Origin: Pseudomonadota bacterium
GTDB lineage: Bacteria > Pseudomonadota > Gammaproteobacteria > GRL18
NCBI GenBank assembly: GCA_030632745.1
Contig: DAOVUE010000003.1
Location: 1-12,490, forward strand
DNA length: 12,490 nucleotides
Reading direction: 5' to 3'
Numbering within the stretch: the first letter of the stretch is position 1; each line of letters begins with the position of its first letter. The notes under the pieces are model-generated. The model saw only the letters and a program-made list of their open reading frames with translations. It was not told where the DNA came from and did no database searches. Of this stretch, positions 6,958-12,490 are shown in pieces. The position numbers and the translations under genes are program-made.

Positions 6958-6974
6958 CGGGTTCATTTAACCCG
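6958..6974 (+). promoter_or_regulatory. Hairpin in the exbB leader
   Basis: CGGGTT (6958-6963) and AACCCG (6969-6974) form a perfect 6-bp stem with loop CATTT, ending 25 bases before the exbB ATG. No T-run follows, so it is not a standard terminator. A weak promoter candidate lies upstream, TTGTAG (6902-6907) with TATGCT (6924-6929) at 16-bp spacing. If that promoter is used, the hairpin would be in the leader of the exbB-exbD-tonB message. I see no match to a Fur box in this gap. Confidence 0.3.
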
Positions 6975-6999
6975 GGGCTAATAATTAAGATTTAATATT

Positions 7000-7737
7000 A
7001 TGATTGTGACAGATATTTTTGATAAAGGTGGTATTATTGTTTGGGTGCTGGCAGTCTATACGTTTATTGCACTCACTATTTTGTTTGAACGACTGATCCA
7101 TTTTACCTTTATGGGCAAGCCCAGGCGCAGCGAGGAAAAGCAATTGCTGGAGGCTCTGCGCTCAGGTCAGCCTGAAACTGTTGTTGCAGAAATGCGTGGT
7201 CCTGAAGGCAGATTACTGCAGGGTATTTTAGCTGCCTGGAAAGAAGGTATCCACGATTTAAACCGTGTAGCCATTCGTCTGGGAAGTTTTGAACTGGTTA
7301 GAATGGAAAGGGGCTTTCGTACCTTATCTTTTCTTGGTAATACAGCTCCTTTGCTAGGCCTGTTAGGCACCATTATTGGTATGATTAAAGCCTTTATGGT
7401 GATTGAGCAGGCAGGCGGACAAGTTGATGCTCAGGCTCTTGCCGGAGGTATCTGGGAAGCCATGCTGACTACGGGAGTTGGACTTGCTGTGGCCATTCCA
7501 GTGTTATTGTTATTGCATTTATTGGAATCCACTGCAGATAAACGTGCTCATAGTATGCGCCATTATGCCTCTTTAATGTTGGAATATCTGCCGCATATTG
7601 ATGACTCTTTACCCGTTGATGACTCTTCTCGGGTTAATGACTCTTTACCTGTGAATGACTCTTCTTCACTTAAAGACACAACAGAGCAATCCAATAAAGT
7701 TGTCCACCACCGGGACGGTGTTGTTCATGCAGTTTGA
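7000..7737 (+). CDS. exbB: ExbB/TolQ-family proton-channel subunit
   Basis: ExbB forms the inner-membrane pentamer around ExbD that uses proton flow to energise TonB. The 245 residues show the family layout: membrane segment 1 at about 12-34, a cytoplasmic loop to about 105, membrane segment 2 at about 109-136 ('LGNTAPLLGLLGTIIGMI'), and segment 3 at about 151-176 with E153 and T157-T158 in 'GIWEAMLTTGVGLAVAIP'. Pairing with exbD and tonB argues for ExbB rather than TolQ or MotA. The C-terminal tail (201-224) is unusual. It consists of four six-residue Asp/Ser-rich repeats and then ends in a His/Val-rich stretch whose DNA overlaps the exbD start by 11 bases. The ATG at 7000 has only a weak upstream TAAGA. 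Confidence 0.93.
   Translation: MIVTDIFDKGGIIVWVLAVYTFIALTILFERLIHFTFMGKPRRSEEKQLLEALRSGQPETVVAEMRGPEGRLLQGILAAWKEGIHDLNRVAIRLGSFELVRMERGFRTLSFLGNTAPLLGLLGTIIGMIKAFMVIEQAGGQVDAQALAGGIWEAMLTTGVGLAVAIPVLLLLHLLESTADKRAHSMRHYASLMLEYLPHIDDSLPVDDSSRVNDSLPVNDSSSLKDTTEQSNKVVHHRDGVVHAV
7600..7671 (+). repeat. Four 18-bp tandem repeats in the 3' end of exbB
   Basis: Four consecutive 18-base units start at 7600, 7618, 7636 and 7654. They share a core of [G/A]ATGACTCTT followed by a variable half, and encode DDSLPV, DDSSRV, NDSLPV and NDSSSL. Units 1 and 3, and units 2 and 4, are most alike, so the pattern is also a 36-bp repeat present twice. The unit length is a multiple of three, so copy-number changes would lengthen or shorten the ExbB tail without shifting the frame. 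Confidence 0.85.
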
Positions 7738-8164
7738 AGGCAGGCGACGCACCAGTCATATTCCCAATCTGACACCACTGATTGATATTGTTTTTCTGCT
7801 GCTGGTGTTTTTTATGCTGACATCGCATTTTGTGCGTGATGAAGTGCTTAATATTGATCTGCCTGAAGCGGACAGCGGTGATTCACTGGATGAACCGCAG
7901 CAGGTAGAAGTTATTATTAATGAGGCGGGTGAATATCTGATAGACAGTCAAATTGTTTCTGCCGAGGCACTGGAAAGTATTTTAAGAGACAAATTAGAAG
8001 GACAAAAGGAAAAAGTAGTTCGCATAAGAGGTGATAAAGCTGCGGATTTCGGTAATGCGATTGATGCGTTTGATGCTGCCCGACAGGCAGGAGCTTCAGG
8101 AATTGATATTGTGACCATAAAAGAGTCAGACAAACCTGGCTCACAGTCAAATAACATGCCCTGA
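7727..8164 (+). CDS. exbD: ExbD/TolR-family proton-channel subunit
   Basis: ExbD is the single-pass partner of ExbB; its transmembrane aspartate carries protons that drive TonB. From the ATG at 7727 the protein has 145 residues: a short basic N-terminus ('EGRRRTSHIPN'), one membrane helix at about 15-35 with the conserved D20 in 'NLTPLIDIVFLLLVFFML', and a periplasmic domain to the end. The longer frame from the ATG at 7655 would add 24 residues read out of frame through the exbB repeats and is not family-like, so I rejected that start. The gene overlaps exbB by 11 bases, and its TGA shares one base with the tonB ATG, indicating translational coupling through the three genes. Confidence 0.93.
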   Translation: MQFEGRRRTSHIPNLTPLIDIVFLLLVFFMLTSHFVRDEVLNIDLPEADSGDSLDEPQQVEVIINEAGEYLIDSQIVSAEALESILRDKLEGQKEKVVRIRGDKAADFGNAIDAFDAARQAGASGIDIVTIKESDKPGSQSNNMP

Positions 8165-8991
8165 TGGCCACTCAACTTTCATTTGTACGCTCAATTCCGG
8201 GTCATGATAATTTTATCTGGTTTATCTCTGCATTATTATCCTGCACAGTGTGTAGTGTATTCTTTGTACTGAGTCAAAATAAACTCAATGCAGCACCTGC
8301 AGCGCTTGTTCATGAAACCATTACTCATGTGCGTTTTTCAACACCGGCTCCTCCGCCTGTCTCTGTTGTTCAGCCCGTTGTTGAAGAAGCGAAACCAGAA
8401 CCACCAAAAGAAGAAAAAATAATTCCACCTGAACCGGTGATTGAAAAACCGCAGCCAAAACTAAAACCAAAGCCTGAACCTAAGCCTAAAAAAGAACCGA
8501 AAAAGAAGAAAAAGCCGCTTGTTAAAAAGAAGCCGCCGCTTAAAAGAAAAATAGTAAAGAAAAAAACGCTCAAAGCAAAACCTCCGCTGAAGAAGATTAA
8601 GCTGGTGGAAAAACAAAAAACAGTGTCGCAGGATATTAATCCTGATCTGCATAAGGAAGTAAAAGCGGCACCTGTTGCAGCAAGGGTCGATCCTCGTATT
8701 ATAGAGCAGACACGTATGACCTATCATGCCCTGCTGATGCGTCATATTGAAGTGCATAAAAATTACCCAAGAATTGCCAGAAAACGTAACATCGAGGGAC
8801 AAATCCTTGTTTCTTTTACACTATTAGAGAATGGTCAGATTAAAAATATAGTAGTCAATGGTAAAAAAAGAATTTTAAAAAAAGCCTCTTTACAGGCTAT
8901 TAATGACGCATTACCCATGCCTGAAGCACCGCAGGGATTATCACTACCTATGGAAGTTAAATTCAATATGAACTATTTTCTGGTCAAATAA
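8164..8991 (+). CDS. tonB: TonB energy-transducing protein
   Basis: TonB spans the periplasm and passes energy from ExbBD to outer-membrane receptors for iron complexes, vitamin B12 or similar substrates. The 275 residues show an N-terminal membrane anchor (about 17-37, 'FIWFISALLSCTVCSVFFVL'). A long Pro/Lys/Glu-rich spacer follows (about 58-165), with an unusually basic block of Lys runs near 105-150. The C-terminal TonB domain covers about 180-275 and includes 'NYPRIARKRNIEGQILVSF', 'ENGQI' and 'LPMEVKFN'. The ATG overlaps the exbD stop as TGATG. No TonB-dependent receptor or siderophore gene is in the window, so the substrate is unknown. The rigid, charged spacer is a family feature, but its lysine density is on the high side. 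Confidence 0.92.
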   Translation: MATQLSFVRSIPGHDNFIWFISALLSCTVCSVFFVLSQNKLNAAPAALVHETITHVRFSTPAPPPVSVVQPVVEEAKPEPPKEEKIIPPEPVIEKPQPKLKPKPEPKPKKEPKKKKKPLVKKKPPLKRKIVKKKTLKAKPPLKKIKLVEKQKTVSQDINPDLHKEVKAAPVAARVDPRIIEQTRMTYHALLMRHIEVHKNYPRIARKRNIEGQILVSFTLLENGQIKNIVVNGKKRILKKASLQAINDALPMPEAPQGLSLPMEVKFNMNYFLVK

Positions 8992-9032
8992 TCCTGTAAA
9001 CCAGTTCTCAAAAAAACTTCTGGAATAAAATA

Positions 9033-9066
9033 AACTAAGGAAAGACTTTATTTTTTCTTCTTAGTT
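9033..9066. other. Stem-loop between tonB and ppk2
   Basis: AACTAAG (9033-9039) and CTTAGTT (9060-9066) form a perfect 7-bp outer stem. Inside it, GAAAG can pair with TTTTC, leaving a small TT bulge and an AU-rich loop. The T-rich segment sits inside the 3' arm rather than after it, so this is an unconventional terminator at best. It could separate the tonB transcript from ppk2. No clear promoter for ppk2 was found in the 131-base gap. Confidence 0.3.
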
Positions 9067-9122
9067 AGATAAAGTTAGAAGCTGACAGTTACAAAGCTAA
9101 TAATGACTTAACAAACATCAAA

Positions 9123-9962
9123 ATGGGTATAATTATGGGTAAGCGCAAGTCGGATAAGAAAAACTCAGGATCAGATAAAGTTAAAAAAATTAAAAATGCA
9201 GTCTATGAAAAAGAACTGCTCATTTTACAGAATGAGCTGGTTAAGCTTCAGGAATGGGTAATAGATGCCGGTCTTAAAGTGGTCGTTGTGTTTGAAGGTC
9301 GTGATGCGGCAGGCAAGGGCGGCGTCATTAAACGTATGATACAACACCTCAGTCCTCGAATCTGTCGTATTGCAGCACTGCCGTCACCCACCGAGCGGCA
9401 AAAAACACAATGGTATTTTCAACGCTATGTTTCTCATCTTCCGGCAGCAGGTGAGATTGTATTATTTGATCGCAGCTGGTATAACCGTGCGGGTGTTGAA
9501 CGGGTAATGGGCTTTTGTACCGATGAAGAATATCGTGAATTCCTGCGCTCCTGCCCTGAATTTGAACGTATGCTGGTGCGTTCCGGTACTATTTTAATCA
9601 AATACTGGTTTTCGGTATCTGATGACGAACAGGAAAAACGTTTTCAGAGTCGCCTGGTTAATCCATTAAAACGCTGGAAACTGAGTCCTATGGATTTACA
9701 GTCACGCTCTCGCTGGGCTGAGTATTCTAAAGCCAAAGATGAAATGTTTGCACATACTGATATTAAACAGGCACCCTGGTATGTTGTTAAATCAGATGTT
9801 AAGAAACATGCCCGTTTAAATTGTATTGCTCATTTTCTCAGTATGATTCCATATGAAGATTTGACTCCGGAAAAAATTAAACTGCCTGAACGCCAGGCCG
9901 GTATAGGTTATGTTCGACCTCCTATGTCGGATCAGACTTTTGTTCCAGATGAGTATCCCTAA
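9123..9962 (+). CDS. ppk2: Polyphosphate kinase 2, class I
   Basis: PPK2 class I enzymes reversibly transfer phosphate between polyphosphate and nucleoside diphosphates, usually favouring ADP to ATP or GDP to GTP, in the cytoplasm. The 279 residues match a single PPK2 domain after a Lys-rich N-terminus: Walker A 'GRDAAGKGG' (59-67, with D61 and K65), 'LPSPTERQKTQWYFQRYV' (86-103), Walker B-like 'IVLFDRSWYNRAGVERVMGF' (112-131, with D116 and R117), the 'RWKLSPMDL' lid region and 'DEMFAHTDIKQAPWYVV'. The two start candidates, 9123 and 9135, differ by four residues and neither has a good ribosome site; I keep the first. topB follows after 18 bases in the same reading frame, so the two genes probably share a transcript. 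The sequence does not reveal nucleotide preference with certainty. Confidence 0.94.
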   Translation: MGIIMGKRKSDKKNSGSDKVKKIKNAVYEKELLILQNELVKLQEWVIDAGLKVVVVFEGRDAAGKGGVIKRMIQHLSPRICRIAALPSPTERQKTQWYFQRYVSHLPAAGEIVLFDRSWYNRAGVERVMGFCTDEEYREFLRSCPEFERMLVRSGTILIKYWFSVSDDEQEKRFQSRLVNPLKRWKLSPMDLQSRSRWAEYSKAKDEMFAHTDIKQAPWYVVKSDVKKHARLNCIAHFLSMIPYEDLTPEKIKLPERQAGIGYVRPPMSDQTFVPDEYP

Positions 9963-9980
9963 GTTTTAATTTCAGCATCA

Positions 9981-12005
9981 TTGGCTAATCGAACTCAGGC
10001 AAAATTTGAACTCTACCTCTGTGAAAAACCTTCGCAGGGGCGGGATATTGCCCGTGTTATAGGAGCAAATCAACGTAATGACGGCTACCTGCAGGGCAAT
10101 GGAGTCCTGGTTTCCTGGTGTATTGGCCATTTACTGGAAATGGTCCCCCCAGATGCTTATGATGCACGCTATAAACGCTGGTCCCTCAATGATTTACCGA
10201 TTTTACCGCAGCAGTGGAAATTAGCAGCAAAAAAATCCACCCGCAAACAACTTTCCGTACTGAAAAAATTACTTAAACGTTGTGATCAGGTGGTCATTGC
10301 AACGGATGCTGATCGCGAAGGGGAAACGATTGCCCGTGAAGTATTAGAATTCTTAAAGTTTTCTGGATCCACACGCCGTTTATGGCTCTCAGCACTTGAT
10401 CCTGTCAGTATTAAACGCGCTTTGAACAGTATAAAAAATAGCCGTGAAACGGAACCGCTATACTACTCAGGACTGGCCAGAGGCCGGGCAGACTGGCTGA
10501 TCGGCATGAATCTAACGCGAGCCTTTACCATTCTGGGCAATGATCGTCAGGTTCGTTCTGTGGGTAGGGTACAAACTCCAACTTTAGCTTTGATTGTTAA
10601 GCGAGACAGAGAAATTGAGCATTTTAAAGCACAGGCTTATTATGAAGTCCTAGCTTTTTTTACTGTGCAGAATGGGGTGCAGGATGATATCAAGCGTCAA
10701 AATCTGCAGACAAAATGGATACTGCCTGATGCCCTAAAGCACTGCTTTGATAAGACTATAGCCCAGGCCGTTATTGAGCGCTGTAAAAATCAATATGGCG
10801 TCGTCACTGAAGCCTCTACACAGAGAAAAAAACAGCCGCCGCCTTTGTTATACAATTTATCCGCTTTACAGCAGGAAGCTTCCAGACGTTGGGGATATGG
10901 AGCTCAGGATGTGTTGAATACTGTACAATCGCTGTATGAAACACATAAGCTTACGAGCTATCCCAGAAGTGATAGTGAATACTTACCTGTCAGTCAATTT
11001 AGTGATGTGGCTTTAGTACTGCAGTCATTATGTAAAAATGATCCTGCTGTTTGCGAACTGATTGCTCAGGCCGATCAAGCACAGCGCTCTAAAGTCTGGA
11101 ATGATAAAAAAATCACGCCTCACCATGCGATTATTCCCACCCAGGCAACACCGGGTATTGCCAGGCTTAATGCCAGGGAATATAATTTATACAATCTGAT
11201 CAGACGACGTTATATTGCACAATTTTTTCCACATTATGAATACGATCAAAGTATTATCATTATCTCTATTAAGAATGACCAATTTAAAGCCAGCGGCCGT
11301 ATTGCAAGAATAACAGGCTGGAAAAAAGTAATTGGAATGGATACCGTGTATAAAAAGACAGCTGATGAAGCCGATCAGGAACTACCCGCAGTGACAAAAA
11401 ATCAACAATTACTTTGTGATGAGCTGCAGCTCAAAGATAAATTGACTAAACCACCCAAACACTATACTGAAGGGACTCTGATTAAGGCGATGGAAACAAT
11501 CGGCAGTCAGGTCACTGACAGAGTGATGAAAAAAATATTACGTGAAACTGCAGGTTTGGGAACACAGGCAACTCGTGCCAATATTATTCAGACTTTATTT
11601 CAGCGCAGCTTCATTGTAAAAGACAAAAAACTGTTGAAAGCAACGGCCCTGGGTTGCAACCTGATTGATGCGGTTCCTGACAGTATAAAAGATCCGCTTT
11701 TAACGGCTCAGTGGGAACAGCAACTCGATGATATTGCACATAAGGCTCAGCAAAGTCTGGCTTTAAGTCAGCGTTTTTTACAACAACAAATCAGTTTATT
11801 AAACGCTATTATTGATCAAATTAAACATCCGCATAAGCAAGCTCAGGCATTACAGAAAAGCCAGCAGCACTATCAGGCTGGGGATTGTTGCCCGGATTGC
11901 CGGCAAAAACTTGAAATTCGCCAGGCAATAAAAGGCAATAAGGTCGGACAAAATTATATTGGCTGCAGTAATTTTCCAGCTTGCCGGTTTTATTACTGGC
12001 CCTAA
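9981..12005 (+). CDS. topB: DNA topoisomerase III
   Basis: This type IA topoisomerase cuts one DNA strand and passes another, acting in decatenation and in resolving recombination intermediates. The TOPRIM domain shows E15 in 'CEKPS' and D109-x-D111-x-E113 in 'ATDADREGE'. The 'GRADWLIGMNLTRAF' and 'SVGRVQTPTLAL' motifs follow. The catalytic tyrosine is Y327 in 'TSYPRSDSEYLP', next to the conserved R329. The C-terminus holds one zinc-ribbon-like set, C637-x2-C640 and C662-x5-C668, ending at the last residues (674 in total). No ATG precedes the first conserved strand, so TTG at 9981 is the most plausible start. It has no clear Shine-Dalgarno and lies 18 bases after the ppk2 stop, consistent with coupled translation. 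It converges on pyruvate kinase. Confidence 0.93.
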   Translation: MANRTQAKFELYLCEKPSQGRDIARVIGANQRNDGYLQGNGVLVSWCIGHLLEMVPPDAYDARYKRWSLNDLPILPQQWKLAAKKSTRKQLSVLKKLLKRCDQVVIATDADREGETIAREVLEFLKFSGSTRRLWLSALDPVSIKRALNSIKNSRETEPLYYSGLARGRADWLIGMNLTRAFTILGNDRQVRSVGRVQTPTLALIVKRDREIEHFKAQAYYEVLAFFTVQNGVQDDIKRQNLQTKWILPDALKHCFDKTIAQAVIERCKNQYGVVTEASTQRKKQPPPLLYNLSALQQEASRRWGYGAQDVLNTVQSLYETHKLTSYPRSDSEYLPVSQFSDVALVLQSLCKNDPAVCELIAQADQAQRSKVWNDKKITPHHAIIPTQATPGIARLNAREYNLYNLIRRRYIAQFFPHYEYDQSIIIISIKNDQFKASGRIARITGWKKVIGMDTVYKKTADEADQELPAVTKNQQLLCDELQLKDKLTKPPKHYTEGTLIKAMETIGSQVTDRVMKKILRETAGLGTQATRANIIQTLFQRSFIVKDKKLLKATALGCNLIDAVPDSIKDPLLTAQWEQQLDDIAHKAQQSLALSQRFLQQQISLLNAIIDQIKHPHKQAQALQKSQQHYQAGDCCPDCRQKLEIRQAIKGNKVGQNYIGCSNFPACRFYYWP

Positions 12006-12012
12006 AATGTAG

Positions 12013-12032
12013 AGACGCTGCATGCAGCGTCT
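12013..12032. terminator. Bidirectional terminator between topB and pyruvate kinase
   Basis: A perfect 20-base palindrome gives an 8-bp GC-rich stem (AGACGCTG/CAGCGTCT) with loop CATG, followed on the plus strand by TTCTATAAATT. It begins 7 bases after the topB stop and ends 9 bases before the pyruvate kinase stop. On the minus strand the following sequence is CTACATTTT, so it may serve both converging genes. The T-runs are short. Confidence 0.7.
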
Positions 12033-12041
12033 TTCTATAAA

Positions 12042-12490
12042 TTACGGCACGGTTACCACTCTAACCATATTAGTACCACCGGCTTGCTGGCCCGGCCCTG
12101 CTGTTACTACAATAATATCCTGAGATTTGATATAACCCAGGTTTTTAGCTTCTTCTAAAGCAAACTCCAGTTTTTCATTATTATCACCACCGCACTCGTA
12201 AAGAATAGAATAAACACCCCAGTTCATGGATGAACATAAGGCTACAGATTCCTGACATGTTATGGCCAGAATTAGGGATTCCGGACGATATTTAGAGATT
12301 TGACGGGAAGTAAAGCCGGATTCGGTTAAGCTTATAATGGCTGCGGCTTTTAAATGATTGGCCATAGTAATTGCAGCCTGACTGACGGCTTCAGTGACGA
12401 CATTGCTGCCATGTGGATGAATTTTTTGTAAATAACCAAATTCGGCTAAAGAGGCTTCTGCATGTACCGCTAAAGAAGCCATCATTTTTA
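12042..12490 (-). CDS. pyk: Pyruvate kinase, C-terminal part (runs off the right edge)
   Basis: Pyruvate kinase makes pyruvate and ATP from phosphoenolpyruvate and ADP in the last step of glycolysis. Only the last 149 or so codons are inside the window. The catalytic barrel with the metal and substrate sites lies beyond position 12490. What is visible is the allosteric C-terminal domain: 'AVSQAAITMANHLKAAAIISLTESGFTSRQISKYRP', then 'ILAITCQESVALCSSMNWGVYSIL', and the closing 'DIIVVTAGPGQQAGGTNMVRVVTVP'. The frame continues upstream of the first in-window ATG (12485), so that ATG is internal and not the start. The gene converges on topB with 36 bases between the two stops. The type (PykA or PykF) cannot be fixed from this part. 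Confidence 0.93.
   Translation of the reverse strand, partial: KMMASLAVHAEASLAEFGYLQKIHPHGSNVVTEAVSQAAITMANHLKAAAIISLTESGFTSRQISKYRPESLILAITCQESVALCSSMNWGVYSILYECGGDNNEKLEFALEEAKNLGYIKSQDIIVVTAGPGQQAGGTNMVRVVTVP

Noticed and set aside
6840..6999. Fur box upstream of the TonB operon
   Set aside because: AT-rich stretches such as TAATAATTAAG resemble half sites only loosely; no 19-bp match to the GATAATGATAATCATTATC consensus was found.
7600..7671. CRISPR-like array
   Set aside because: The units are contiguous 18-bp in-frame coding repeats with no spacers.
7655..7726. Longer exbD start at 7655
   Set aside because: The added 24 residues are an out-of-frame reading of the exbB repeat array and precede the normal short cytoplasmic N-terminus.
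8370..8802. Minus-strand frames rich in Gly, Phe and Ser opposite tonB
   Set aside because: They are the antisense of the Lys/Pro-rich tonB spacer, where AAA/AAG and CCN codons leave the other strand open; no start signals or conserved motifs.

Overview
The window is an AT-rich bacterial chromosomal segment, most likely from a gammaproteobacterium. The family resemblance of MobA, ExbB/ExbD/TonB, class I PPK2, TopB-type topoisomerase III and pyruvate kinase, and a Gram-negative TonB system, support this, but it was judged by eye and no database was searched. Almost all of the sequence is ordinary, tightly packed housekeeping and envelope genes. No mobile element, CRISPR array or RNA gene was found.

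Layout. Positions 1-207 hold no recognisable gene. Positions 208-814 carry a RelE-type toxin / Xre-type antitoxin pair. The toxin frame is broken by an in-frame TAG at 271-273, and the antitoxin is intact. On the minus strand, 6122 down to 863, lies a cardiolipin synthase followed by a complete frdC-frdA-frdB set. This encodes a dihaem menaquinol:fumarate reductase / succinate:quinone reductase of the Wolinella succinogenes type, in the same C-A-B gene order. A long imperfect inverted repeat sits between frdC and frdA. Divergent from cls is mobA (molybdenum cofactor guanylyltransferase). It is followed on the plus strand by an overlapping exbB-exbD-tonB operon (7000-8991), which energises TonB-dependent outer-membrane uptake. 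Next come a class I polyphosphate kinase 2 and topoisomerase III (9123-12005). The topoisomerase converges on the 3' end of a pyruvate kinase gene that runs off the right edge of the window.

How the parts fit. Cls and the integral FrdC may share a transcript, linking membrane-lipid synthesis with a membrane respiratory complex; this is inference. ExbB, ExbD and TonB form one proton-driven machine and their genes overlap, which suggests translational coupling. No TonB-dependent receptor is visible.

The points most worth a second look are: the amber-interrupted toxin with a possible reinitiation codon directly after the stop; the replacement of the E-pathway glutamate (Wolinella Glu-C180) by isoleucine in FrdC while all four haem histidines are kept; the frdC-frdA hairpin; and the 18-bp tandem repeats that form the ExbB tail just before exbD. 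I did not find a convincing, wholly new multi-gene system.
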